From an uncultured Coriobacteriaceae bacterium (GTDB taxonomy: Bacteria; Actinomycetota; Coriobacteriia; Coriobacteriales; Atopobiaceae): a DNA stretch of 64,000 nucleotides. How positions within the stretch are numbered: position 1 is the first letter of the stretch; each line of letters starts with the position of its first letter. The stretch is from the NCBI GenBank assembly GCA_900544655.1, contig UQWE01000001.1:62001-126000 (forward strand). The letters are read 5' to 3'. The notes under the pieces are model-generated. The model saw only the letters and a program-made list of their open reading frames with translations. It searched no databases and had not been told where the DNA came from. Made by a program: the position numbers and the translations under genes. Of this stretch, positions 34,081 to 42,086 are shown piece after piece.

Positions 34081-35052
34081 CTAGAGCGCATGCAGACGAT
34101 CGAGGCTACGAGCGTAAAACACACCCGCTGCATAAAGCGCAAGGTCAGCAAATACGCAGAATACGTCACCCGCGGCGAGCACCCCTCCCTGCCACCACCA
34201 GATAAAGACCGGAATAAGCGTAAGGGCAGATATTACGAGACCGACTCCGCTAAGAATTGAAAAAGTCTTCAGGTTGCGGTCGCCCGCAAGGGCGAGCTTA
34301 CCATAGCGGCCGGTAACAAGGAGATAGATACCGACGAGACAGACGTCCGCGCCGGCAATAGCGTTGCGGAGACTTTCTGCGTCGCCGGTGACATAGCCCC
34401 TACCAAAAACCTGGGAAACACCGCTGAGGAGACGAAGCAGGCCCCAGACGAGCATGATCGTGGAGTATCCCCTCAGGAGGCGGTATAGCTCCTTCGCATC
34501 TTTAGATAGAGTCTCCTCAAGTGCCTGTTCAAGGCTAACGGCCTCAATCGCAGATACGCTTCGTTTGGATGACGAAGTGGCTACATCCTCGACACTAGGC
34601 GAGTAACGCGCGACTTCGAGCAAGAGAAAACCAGAAAGGCCTACGGATACGATTGAGGAGATGGAGCTCGTTGCGTTCTGCTGGAACACCGAGAACAGGA
34701 GGTCTACGAAGCTAAGGGAAAAGACGATGCGTCCGCACTTGGTTGCGTTATCGCGAATCCCAGGATTTCTCGGCAAATTAAAAGCCCGAATTCCGAAAAG
34801 CGAACCAACGAACGCGACTGCGGCGAAGATGACCCAAGAAGCCACGATGAGCACCCATACCGAAATCTGAAATCCGAGAACCTGAGTAGTTGGATATAGC
34901 TCAGATGCGGTCGAGACTAAGCCGGCGTAGGCAAGAGTCGTATAACCGAGAGTTACGGCGACGCAGAGCAGAGAGATGGCCAGCCATACAAGATAGGCGC
35001 AGGAAAGCGGTCTGATCAGGGGCATCCTGCCCCGAGAATCCGTCTCTCCCAT
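34081..35052 (-). CDS. Unknown multi-pass membrane protein
   Basis: A 323-residue protein with about eight predicted membrane helices and no motif I recognise. After a short polar start come two long helices, two more, a hydrophilic loop (SPSVEDVATSSSKRSVSAIE to LLRGYS, possibly amphipathic) and four further helices, including one ending WWWQGG. The C-terminus is ARSLDRLHAL. ATG at 35052 is chosen for the GGGAGGA site seven bases upstream; ATG 35067 and a frame to 35106 exist. It stands alone between tRNA-Val and phage-like sequence, so it may be core or accessory. Confidence 0.75.
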   Translation of the reverse strand: MGETDSRGRMPLIRPLSCAYLVWLAISLLCVAVTLGYTTLAYAGLVSTASELYPTTQVLGFQISVWVLIVASWVIFAAVAFVGSLFGIRAFNLPRNPGIRDNATKCGRIVFSLSFVDLLFSVFQQNATSSISSIVSVGLSGFLLLEVARYSPSVEDVATSSSKRSVSAIEAVSLEQALEETLSKDAKELYRLLRGYSTIMLVWGLLRLLSGVSQVFGRGYVTGDAESLRNAIAGADVCLVGIYLLVTGRYGKLALAGDRNLKTFSILSGVGLVISALTLIPVFIWWWQGGVLAAGDVFCVFADLALYAAGVFYARSLDRLHAL

Positions 35053-35118
35053 TACCAATCCTCCCATGTCGCTTATGCCTATCAGTTCAGTATAGCCAGA
35101 CTGCATGGATGGCGCATC

Positions 35119-35835
35119 GTGAGGCCCTCAGGCAGGCTGCCTGAGGGCATGGCCTGCGAGCAGTGGAAGGCTACGAAGCCCGCCGTCAGCGGCCCGGTGC
35201 CCGCGAACCGCACCATCTCCGAGTTCATGGACATGCCAGGCACGAGGCGCAAGCTCGACGCCGCAGGCGTGTCGGCGACCGAGGCGAGGAAACTCCTCAC
35301 GGCGCGGCTTCGCGAGTACGGCATCCCGTCCGGCTCGTTCCGCAGGATGAGCGCCGGCGACCAGCAGAGCGTGCTCGACGGGGCGCTTGGCGGGGTGATG
35401 ACGAGAAAGAAGCCGAGTGCCATGCAGATAAAGAGGGCCGGGTATAAGCCGGTAAACGAAGCTCTCTACAATTCCCAAAAGAATTACGTCGTGAGGCATG
35501 GTGGCTTGGTAATCAGGGGTGACGCGAGTTGGGAGGCTCGCCTTGACAGGCTAAATGCGGACGCTTCGGCCATCGGTGACACCATCATCTTGCGCTCGGA
35601 CGCGACGACCTCTGAGGTGCTTGAGGAAGTGTTCCATTTCAAGCAGCAGCAACGGGGCGACTACTCTGACCAGCCAGAACGGATAATGAAACTTCTCCGT
35701 GAGCGTGACGCACAGAACTACCTGCTAAGCGTTGCGGAAAGATACAATATCCCTGAGCAAGAGACCAAACAGACGCGCTCCGCGCTCGCCGATTATATGA
35801 GGGACCTGAAGGAGGCCGGATACGATGAAGATTGA
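35119..35835 (+). CDS. Phage-like protein with possible C-terminal effector domain (probably 5'-truncated)
   Basis: A frame of up to 238 residues; the true start is uncertain (GTG 35119, ATG 35149), with no good ribosome site. An 11-bp perfect hairpin (arms 35124-35134 and 35138-35148) ends exactly at the ATG, suggesting a truncated fragment. The first 90 residues are basic and helical. Residues 100-238 look like a separate domain: ALYNSQKNYVVRHGGLVIRG, then DATTSEVLEEVFHFKQQQRGD, then LLSVAERYNIPEQETKQTRSAL. It resembles C-terminal domains attached to phage MuF/SPP1 gp7 minor head proteins, some of which are toxins; this is inference. The downstream small gene overlaps by 11 bases and could encode its partner. 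Confidence 0.6.
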   Translation: MRPSGRLPEGMACEQWKATKPAVSGPVPANRTISEFMDMPGTRRKLDAAGVSATEARKLLTARLREYGIPSGSFRRMSAGDQQSVLDGALGGVMTRKKPSAMQIKRAGYKPVNEALYNSQKNYVVRHGGLVIRGDASWEARLDRLNADASAIGDTIILRSDATTSEVLEEVFHFKQQQRGDYSDQPERIMKLLRERDAQNYLLSVAERYNIPEQETKQTRSALADYMRDLKEAGYDED

Positions 35836-36022
35836 TGAGTGTACGGAGATCTCCAACATGACGCTCTTGGCGCTTTCATCCGAGCTTCCGCGTTCGAACT
35901 GGCACAGGGTCCTAATCGACGGGAAGGCTTACGACCCCATTCCCGTCATGGATATGGGCGAGCGGTGCGTCGCCGTCGAAGGACATCACGACTTCACCGG
36001 CAAGGAGATTCGCTTCGAGTAG
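35825..36022 (+). CDS. Small acidic protein coupled to the phage-like gene (possible partner/immunity protein)
   Basis: A 65-residue protein starting MKIDECTEISNMTLLALSSE and ending DFTGKEIRFE. It is acidic and compact, with HRVLIDGKAYDPIPVMDMGERCVAVEG suggesting a small beta fold. I do not know the family name. It begins inside the end of the previous gene, reading the same way, and the pair is closed by a strong terminator. That architecture suits a toxin with immunity partner or a phage accessory pair; neither is proven. Confidence 0.6.
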   Translation: MKIDECTEISNMTLLALSSELPRSNWHRVLIDGKAYDPIPVMDMGERCVAVEGHHDFTGKEIRFE

Positions 36023-36085
36023 CGACGCGCGGTTTGTGGCGCGGCTTCTCGCCGTCAGCATCTGAACAGGACTGAACCGTAGTAG

Positions 36086-36113
36086 AAGGCCCCGCTCCGG
36101 CGGGGCCTTTTTT
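36086..36113 (+). terminator. Strong terminator closing the phage-like gene pair
   Basis: Plus strand: stem GGCCCCGC / GCGGGGCC (36088-36095, 36100-36107), loop TCCG, then six T. It is the only clear rightward terminator in the 34-38 kb stretch. Confidence 0.93.
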
Positions 36114-36170
36114 CATGCCGCGTGACGGCGGCGCGACCATCCCCGCAAGCAACCGAGCGCGGGGAGGGAC

Positions 36171-36370
36171 ATGAGCCAGGCCAGGGAGAGCTTCACCGAC
36201 TACGGGGGCTTCGTGGAGAAGTTCAAGCCGAAGAGGACCACGGACGACTGCTACACGCCGCCGGAGGTGTACGCCGTCGTGCTCGACTACGTGCGAGAGC
36301 GCTGAGGCGTGGATGAGGCCGACGTGGTGAGGCTGTTCTGGCCGGACGACGACTTCGAGTCGTTTGTGGG
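36171..36370 (+). pseudogene. Remnant of a phage gene with an in-frame stop, possibly a DNA methylase-like protein
   Basis: ATG at 36171 (GGGGAGGGAC upstream) opens 44 codons reading MSQARESFTDYGGFVEKFKP, then TTDDCYTPPEVYAVVLDYV, then TGA at 36303-36305. The same frame continues as GVDEADVVRLFWPDDDFESF, which reads as a natural continuation. The TDDCYTPPEVY segment resembles the start of phage proteins with an adenine-methylase-like fold. Past about 36370 the frame turns into unrelated sequence, so the gene looks both interrupted by a nonsense change and truncated. Family assignment is tentative. Confidence 0.6.
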
Positions 36371-36498
36371 AGAGGGAGTCCGCTGGCACCATCATTCACC
36401 CTTCCCTGTCAGTCTCTTGCCACCCACGATACTCGGTGACACGAACCATGTGCTACATGGTCTTATTGGACGGATGCCGTGCAGGAACCGCGCACACC

Positions 36499-37355
36499 TC
36501 ACGCGAGGATGTAGTTCGCGCGGCGCGGGTCACCCGGCAGCGGGAAACGCGGGTCGCACTGGTTCGGCCATGCCACTGTGCCCGCGTACGGTACCGGGAC
36601 CTCACGACGCAGCTGGTCATAGTAAGCCTTATAGGCGCGGAACAGCTCCAGCTCCTCGACGGCGGAGACAGCGCCGACCGTATGACGGAAATCCAGGTCA
36701 CGGCTCTCCCGCATCCAGTACAGGATGCTCACCCACACGTGCAGATACCCGCCCCACATGATGTAGCCCGGTTTCATACGGAACGAGTTCATCAGACTCA
36801 CCATCGTCTCGAACGGGCGCCCATTGTACGGCGGCATGAACGCCGGGTCGTCAGTATGGCCCAACGAGCACGTCGAAAACGCCGTGAAAACATTGTCTGT
36901 GGTCAGCGGGAACGGGCACGCAGCACATGCAACACGGCATCACGCTTATTGGGAAGCTTGCGCACGGGACGGTAGTACGTCATATATCGGGAGAAGCTGT
37001 CGTTATTGATGGAGCTCATGTCCTCAAGAATAGTCCATCCATCACGCCAGCAAAAAGAGACGGGCCAATAACTTGCCGCCCACGGGATTCTCAGCTTAAG
37101 TAGCGTACCGCCGAGATCACGCTGCGCAGGAGCATCCAGACCCGATACCGCAGTCCAGAACAAAGCCAACGGAAGATCGAGCTCCGCGCGGGGATGCGTA
37201 CCGGGACCCTTACGAACCATCCCGGGAATAATGCTGAACCTGCTGTCCGACCAACCCCGATTCGCCCAATGCAAAGGATTGGACGCGGGATCGTTCATCC
37301 GACGAGCCTCACGCAAACCCTCGAAAACAGCGAAAAACCTCCCGTCATCGCGTCA
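36499..37355 (-). pseudogene. Broken gene of unknown function (frameshift near 36.9 kb)
   Basis: Two minus-strand frames join end to end. The upstream one, 37316-36903, contains MNDPASNPLHWANRGWSDSR and SSINNDSFSRYMTYYRPVRK and stops at 36903. The downstream one, open across 36905 as FPLTTDNVFTAFSTCSLGHT, continues to PGDPRRANYILA at 36499. A one-base shift in the run around 36903-36915 would join them into about 280 residues rich in aromatic residues. Just upstream of 37316 the frame also reads sensibly (DDGRFFAVFEGLREARRM). I do not recognise the family. Composition and codon use differ from the surrounding core genes, suggesting transfer. Confidence 0.5.
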
Positions 37356-37520
37356 CCGTTCTTCGTTAATCCGCTCGTTGAGTTCATCCATCTTGCGAAG
37401 CTCCGCCCCCAACTCGCTGCTGTCGACATGTCGGGCTTCCTCCATGGCCTGTTTCAGCTTCCTCATGGTCTTCAGCATTCCGGCGCGAACCTCACGAGCC
37501 CAGGCGATTTGTCTATCCAT
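37353..37520 (-). CDS. Small helical ORF, or the 5' part of the broken gene downstream
   Basis: ATG at 37520 gives 55 residues, MDRQIAWAREVRAGMLKTMR through LNERINEER, predicted to be almost entirely helical. The stop TGA at 37353-37355 is in the same frame as the continuing DDGRFFAVFEG reading of the broken gene, so both may once have been one protein of about 340 residues. No clear ribosome site is present. It could equally be an independent small coiled-coil protein. Confidence 0.4.
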   Translation of the reverse strand: MDRQIAWAREVRAGMLKTMRKLKQAMEEARHVDSSELGAELRKMDELNERINEER

Positions 37521-37651
37521 GAGACAATATCATTTTCGGTGGTTTGGTGCATGTCGATCCGTTGCTGCAGAATCTGCCAAGCCTTGCCGGATTCACCTTT
37601 GCAGCGACGTATTCCCCGACGAGGCTACCTCGAGCGTGGAATCGAACTCTT

Positions 37652-37695
37652 GATAACGAAAGCGGGCCGCAGAGCACAAGCGCCCTACGACCCGC
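37652..37695 (-). terminator. Terminator of the CAT-anticodon tRNA
   Basis: Minus strand: 11-pair stem GCGGGTCGTAG / CTGCGGCCCGC (arms 37662-37672 and 37685-37695 on plus) followed by TTTCGTTATC. Confidence 0.65.
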
Positions 37696-37704
37696 GACTT
37701 ATTC

Positions 37705-37780
37705 TGGTGGGCCCAGCAGGATTCGAACCTGCAACCTGGGGATTATGAGTCCCTCGCGCTAACCGTTGCGCCATAGGCCC
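37705..37780 (-). tRNA. tRNA with CAT anticodon (Ile2 or elongator Met)
   Basis: Minus strand cloverleaf: acceptor GGGCCTA / TGGGCCC, D stem GCGC/GCGC, anticodon loop CTCATAA (anticodon CAT), T arm GCAGG TTCGAAT CCTGC, discriminator A and encoded CCA. It lacks the initiator tRNA feature of a mismatched first acceptor pair. Whether C34 is lysidine-modified (Ile, reading AUA) or not (Met) cannot be read from DNA. The anticodon stem has an A-C mismatch at its top. Confidence 0.93.
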
Positions 37781-37784
37781 GTTA

Positions 37785-37815
37785 ACAAAAAGGGCGACGG
37801 CCTAAGCCGCCGCCC
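37785..37815 (-). terminator. Terminator of tRNA-Ala copy 2
   Basis: Minus strand: stem GGGCGGCGGC / GCCGTCGCCC, loop TTAG, then TTTTTG. It lies between tRNA-Ala copy 2 and the CAT-anticodon tRNA. Confidence 0.88.
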
Positions 37816-37822
37816 CCTCATC

Positions 37823-37903
37823 TATGGTGGAGAATAGGGGGTTCGAACCCCTGACCTCATGACTGCCAGTCATGCGCTCTCCCAACTGAGCTAATTCCCC
37901 GAA
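37823..37903. repeat. 81-bp direct repeat, copy 2 (tRNA-Ala gene and edges)
   Basis: Identical to 33817-33897. The interval between the copies contains the only accessory material of the window. Confidence 0.93.
37825..37900 (-). tRNA. tRNA-Ala (anticodon GGC), copy 2
   Basis: Base-for-base identical to the tRNA-Ala at 33819-33894, including G3-U70, anticodon GGC and encoded CCA. It has its own promoter and terminator and is followed on the minus strand by the CAT-anticodon tRNA. Confidence 0.97.
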
Positions 37904-37917
37904 TTGGTGCGAAAGAG

Positions 37918-37945
37918 ATATTACCAAACCTTAGAAGTCGCGCAA
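37918..37945 (-). promoter_or_regulatory. Promoter of tRNA-Ala copy 2
   Basis: Minus strand -35 TTGCGC (37940-37945) and -10 TAATAT (37918-37923), 16 bases apart, 17 bases before the mature tRNA. Confidence 0.55.
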
Positions 37946-38010
37946 GTCAGAATTTAGAATTTCTTTCTAGCTCGAACAAGAATGAACGGACCTTCAAGGA
38001 CTTGCTCACA

Positions 38011-39165
38011 CTAGAAAGAACCCCCTCCGAGAGAACTAGTGAACTCCCCTAGCCTCTCTAAGCCTGTCTCTAGGTCGCTATCGCTTACGCAATACGAAAG
38101 GCGCGCGAATCCCTCGACTCCAAAGCAAGAGCCGGGAACGAGCGCAACTCCAGCTTCCCTAATCGCTCGCTCGCAAAATTCCTCCGAACTCATGCCAAAC
38201 GAATCAATCCGAGGGAATGCGTAGAAAGCTCCCCCGGGAGAATTAAACGAGAGTCCCATAGCATCGAGTTGCGAGCAAACTAGATCGCGTCGGGAATTAT
38301 ACGTGGCAACCATCTCGTCAATCCCAAGCCCAAGCGCAACGATGGCTGCATCCTGCAGAAACGCCGGAACGCTTGAAACGAGATATTGGTGCATCTTTTC
38401 GACTTGGGACTTGAGAGAAGGTGCCGTCGCAAGCCAGCCAAGACGCCATCCCGTCATCGCCCAGGGTTTAGAAAACGAGTCCACGACGATGGTCTGCTCG
38501 CGAAGCTCTGGATGACGAATGGCAAAGCGCTCGTAACCGTCGACATAAACAAGTCTGTTGTAGACGTCGTCGCAGATGACGCAGAAGCCATGGCGGGCAG
38601 CACAGTTGGCAACGGCGTCTAGCGTCTCCGGGGTATAGATGCAACCAGTTGGGTTGTTGGGAGACGTAATGATAATCGCTCGCGTGCGAGACGTAATGAC
38701 TGATTCGAGCTCTTCCTCACGGATCTGAAATCCATATTCGCTTGTGTCAAGCGAAACGTAAGTCCCGTGAGCGGCGCGCACGATCGTCTCATAGAGGCCA
38801 AATGCCGGAACCGGCACAATGACCTCATCGCCGGGATTTAGCAAAGCGAGGAGAGACGCCGACAGCGCCTCGGTGGCGCCGCAGGTAACGATGAGCTCAT
38901 CCACGTCGTATGAAAGCCCGTGATCACGCATGTAGGCGCTTATGGCGGCAAGCAGCTCGGGACGTCCGTTGTTGGGAGGATAGTGCGTTAGACCGTGCGA
39001 TAGCGACTCCGCAACCGCCTCGCGAACTGGCTCCGGAGTGTCAAACTCGGGCTCACCAAGAGTGAGCTTGATACATCCCGGAGTCTGGTTCGCGAGCGCG
39101 GTGAAGCGGCGGATTCCACTCGTCGCGAGACGGGCAAGGTCAGTATTTGTCTGGCATGCAGGCAT
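38011..39165 (-). CDS. Class I/II PLP aminotransferase
   Basis: A 384-residue fold-type I aminotransferase, probably aspartate/aromatic or broad-range (AspC/PatA-like). It has the substrate motif LGEPEFDTP, the SPNNPTGCIY loop, CDDVYNRLVY and the PLP lysine in DSFSKPWAMTGWRLGW; the C-terminal arginine lies in ARLSYC. It begins 5 bases after the proS stop with only a weak site, so it may be translationally coupled. Exact substrate is not readable. Confidence 0.9.
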   Translation of the reverse strand: MPACQTNTDLARLATSGIRRFTALANQTPGCIKLTLGEPEFDTPEPVREAVAESLSHGLTHYPPNNGRPELLAAISAYMRDHGLSYDVDELIVTCGATEALSASLLALLNPGDEVIVPVPAFGLYETIVRAAHGTYVSLDTSEYGFQIREEELESVITSRTRAIIITSPNNPTGCIYTPETLDAVANCAARHGFCVICDDVYNRLVYVDGYERFAIRHPELREQTIVVDSFSKPWAMTGWRLGWLATAPSLKSQVEKMHQYLVSSVPAFLQDAAIVALGLGIDEMVATYNSRRDLVCSQLDAMGLSFNSPGGAFYAFPRIDSFGMSSEEFCERAIREAGVALVPGSCFGVEGFARLSYCVSDSDLETGLERLGEFTSSLGGGSF

Positions 39166-39170
39166 AAGAA

Positions 39171-40889
39171 CTATGCCCTGGCAGCGAGAACGAGCTGAGC
39201 GACCTTCTCGGCGACCTTATCGATGGCGACCTCGGAGCGCACGCCGGTGGCACGGTCCTTGAGTTCGACGTTACCGTTCTTAACGGCCTTCTTGCCGCAT
39301 ACGATCTGGTACGGGAAGCCCATAAGGTCGTTATCGGCAAACTTGACGCCAGGGCGCTCCTTGCGATCGTCGACGATGACTTCGATGCCCCTCTCGGTAA
39401 GAGCCGCGCTAACCTTCTCCGCGACGGGCCAGACGAGATCGTCGTTAACGTCGAGCGGGATGATCGAAACCTCGTACGGGGCGACGGAGACGGGCCAGAT
39501 GATGCCATTCTCGTCGTTGTGCTGCTCGACGATGGCGGCAAGCGTACGAGAGACGCCAACACCGTAGCAACCCATGATCAGCGGTTTCTCCTTGCCGTCC
39601 TCATCCATGAAGTAGGCGCCCATTGCTTCTGAATACTTGGTACCGAGCTGGAAGACCTGGGAGACCTCGATGCCACGGGCAGCGGCGAGCGGACGACCGC
39701 AGTGAGGGCAGGGGTCGCCAGCGACGACGGTCACGAGGTCAGCCCACTCGTCAGGGGTGAAGTCACGACCCGGGCAGGCGCCGGTGAAGTGGTAGTCGAC
39801 CTCGTTGGCTCCGCACGTCCAGCTCTTGGAACCCTCGAGGCTCTTGTCGCAAACGAGGCGAATGCCCTCGGGGAGGTTCACGGGGCCGATAAAGCCCTTG
39901 AACAGACCATTCTCCTCGAGCTCCTCGTCGGTCATGAGGCGATAGCCCTTACCGAAGACGTGCTCCGCCTTGCAGTCGTTGAGCTCGTGATCACCGGGGA
40001 CGATGGCGATGACGGGGTTGCCCTCGGCGTCGACGATGGCAAGGGCCTTACGCGCGCCGTTCTCGGGGAAGCCGAAGAACTTGGCGACGTCGGCGATGGT
40101 GCCAAGGCCCGGGGTCTCGACCTTGGTGAGGGTGCCGTCGCCCGGGCCCTCGCTGACGGCAACCGTCGTGCTCGCTGCTTCGTCATCTGCGGCGAAACCG
40201 CAATCATCACAATAAACGAGGCTCGCCTCGCCGGCATCTGCGAGGGCCATAAACTCGACAGAAGTATCGCCGCCAATCTCTCCGCTGTCGGCGACGACGG
40301 GAAGGGCCTTCAGGCCACAGCGCACGCAGATATTGGCGTACGCCTCCTTCATCTTGTCGTACTCCTCCTGCAGGCTCTCCTGGGTGGCAGAGAAGGAGTA
40401 GGCATCCTTCATGATGAACTCGCGCCCACGCATGAGGCCGTAGCGAGGGCGGAACTCGTCGCGGAACTTATCCTGAATGTGGTAGAGGTTAACGGGTAGC
40501 TGCTTATAGCTCCTGAGCTCGTTGCGGACGAGGGCGGTGATGGTCTCCTCGTGAGTCGGACCGAGGACGAACTCGCGCTCGTGACGGTCGTTAAAGCGGA
40601 CGAGCTCCTTGCCATAGGCATCGATGCGGCCGCTCTGACGCCAAAGGTCCGCATCGACCATGATGGGCATCATGAGCTCCTGGGCGTCATGCGTGTCCAT
40701 CTCGTCGCGAACGATGTTCTCGATCTTGCGGATGGAGCGCCAAGCCAGCGGCAGATACGTGTAGAGTCCAGCGGCCTCCTTACGAATCATGCCCGCGCGA
40801 AGAAGCAGGCGATGGCTCGCGAGCTCGGCCTCGGTGGGATCCTCTTTGAGGGTGGGGGCGTAAAGACGGCTCATCTTCATTGGGTTCAT
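39171..40889 (-). CDS. proS: Proline-tRNA ligase
   Basis: A 572-residue class II synthetase of the bacterial type. Motif 1 lies around SIRKIENIVRDEMDTHDAQE; motif 2 contains FRDEFRPRYGLMRGREFIMKDAYSF; motif 3 is in GVGVSRTLAAIVEQH. The YbaK-like editing insertion occupies about residues 230-400, and the C-terminal anticodon-binding domain follows. ATG at 40889 follows AAAGGATGCAGCT; the open frame to 40940 is rejected. Confidence 0.97.
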   Translation of the reverse strand: MNPMKMSRLYAPTLKEDPTEAELASHRLLLRAGMIRKEAAGLYTYLPLAWRSIRKIENIVRDEMDTHDAQELMMPIMVDADLWRQSGRIDAYGKELVRFNDRHEREFVLGPTHEETITALVRNELRSYKQLPVNLYHIQDKFRDEFRPRYGLMRGREFIMKDAYSFSATQESLQEEYDKMKEAYANICVRCGLKALPVVADSGEIGGDTSVEFMALADAGEASLVYCDDCGFAADDEAASTTVAVSEGPGDGTLTKVETPGLGTIADVAKFFGFPENGARKALAIVDAEGNPVIAIVPGDHELNDCKAEHVFGKGYRLMTDEELEENGLFKGFIGPVNLPEGIRLVCDKSLEGSKSWTCGANEVDYHFTGACPGRDFTPDEWADLVTVVAGDPCPHCGRPLAAARGIEVSQVFQLGTKYSEAMGAYFMDEDGKEKPLIMGCYGVGVSRTLAAIVEQHNDENGIIWPVSVAPYEVSIIPLDVNDDLVWPVAEKVSAALTERGIEVIVDDRKERPGVKFADNDLMGFPYQIVCGKKAVKNGNVELKDRATGVRSEVAIDKVAEKVAQLVLAARA

Positions 40890-40987
40890 AGCTGCATCCT
40901 TTAATTGGCGCAATTGGCGCACGTAAATTAGCCTTGTCATTCTAACGCGAACCGCGCAAAAGGCCAGGTTTACGAGCAGTCCGTTGT

Positions 40988-42085
40988 TTATTCGAAACGA
41001 GCGTGAATCTCAGCGAAAAGCTCATCGACGATGCGGTCCTCGGGGACCTTTCGCAGGGTCTCTCCCCCGGCAATGATTAGTCCGGTGCCAAGCCCGCACG
41101 CAACGCCGATGTCGGCGCCACGCGCCTCGCCCGGACCGTTGACGACACACCCCATGACGGCAACGGAGATGGGGGCCGAGATCATCTGGAGTCTCTCCTC
41201 AACTTCGTTGGCGATCTCGATAAGGTTGACCTGGCACCTACCGCAGGTGGGACAGCTCACGAGCTCCGGAGTACGACGGCGCATACCGAGGGACTGCAGA
41301 AGCTCCCAGGCAACGGGAACCTCCTCGGTGGGTGGGGCGGTGAGGGAAAGGCGCATGGTGTCGCCTATACCCTCAGAGAGCAGCACGGAAAGCGCCGAGA
41401 CGTTCTTAACCGTTCCCTGACGAATGGTGCCCGCCTCCGTAACGCCAAGATGAAGCGGCACATGAGGCAAGACGCGGGAAAGCTCGCGATTGGTGAGAAT
41501 CGTCGCGGGAACGTCGTGGACCTTGGCGGAGAGAACGATGTCTTTAAAGCCGCGCTCCTCGAAATGCCGCACGAAGGAGACGGCACTTTGGACAAGCTTC
41601 TCGGGTTGCGTCAGGTCTTCGCGCGCGTCGATCCCCTTGTCGAGGGAGCCGGCGTTCACTCCGATGCGAATGGGGATTCCAGCCTCCCCAGCCGCATCGA
41701 GGACGGCGTCAACGCGATCGAAAGAGCCAATGTTTCCGGGGTTGATGCGAATGCCAGCGGCACCGCGACGAGCAGCCTCGATGGCAAAGCGGTGGTCGAA
41801 GTGTACGTCCGCAACGACGGGGATTGGCGACTCGGCGCACGTCTCGGCAAAGCCGTCGAGAGCATCGGCGTGCGGAATCGCTACGCGAACGATTTCACAG
41901 CCAAGCTCAGCGAGGTCATGGATCTGCGCAAGCGTCGCTGCGGGATCAGTCGTGGCGGTGGTGCACATGGATTGGACCGACACGGGAGCTCCCCCGCCAA
42001 CGGGAACGTTACCTACGAGCACCTGGTGAGTGAGCTCCCTAGGAAGCGGAGCGTCCTGTTGGGACGGAAGTCGAAGGTCGAGCAT
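40988..42085 (-). CDS. ispG: 4-hydroxy-3-methylbut-2-en-1-yl diphosphate synthase
   Basis: A 365-residue Fe-S enzyme of the MEP pathway converting MEcPP to HMBPP. TIM-barrel segments include PVSVQSMCTTATTD and VADVHFDHRFAIEAA; the cluster cysteines are in SCPTCGRCQ and the GCVVNGPGEARGADIG motif. ATG at 42085 has TTGGAGGTTAGC and sits one base after the rseP stop. The order dxr-rseP-ispG is classic. Confidence 0.96.
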   Translation of the reverse strand: MLDLRLPSQQDAPLPRELTHQVLVGNVPVGGGAPVSVQSMCTTATTDPAATLAQIHDLAELGCEIVRVAIPHADALDGFAETCAESPIPVVADVHFDHRFAIEAARRGAAGIRINPGNIGSFDRVDAVLDAAGEAGIPIRIGVNAGSLDKGIDAREDLTQPEKLVQSAVSFVRHFEERGFKDIVLSAKVHDVPATILTNRELSRVLPHVPLHLGVTEAGTIRQGTVKNVSALSVLLSEGIGDTMRLSLTAPPTEEVPVAWELLQSLGMRRRTPELVSCPTCGRCQVNLIEIANEVEERLQMISAPISVAVMGCVVNGPGEARGADIGVACGLGTGLIIAGGETLRKVPEDRIVDELFAEIHARFE

Positions 42086-42086
42086 G

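Noticed and set aside
37640..37665. A T-arm-like string (GGAATCGAACTCTTG) suggesting another tRNA
   Set aside because: The flanking bases do not pair into a T stem and no other cloverleaf arms fit.
33817..37903. Simple attL/attR interpretation of the tRNA-Ala repeats
   Set aside because: No integrase is present, the repeats cover the whole tRNA gene rather than its 3' end, and excision would remove two other tRNA genes.
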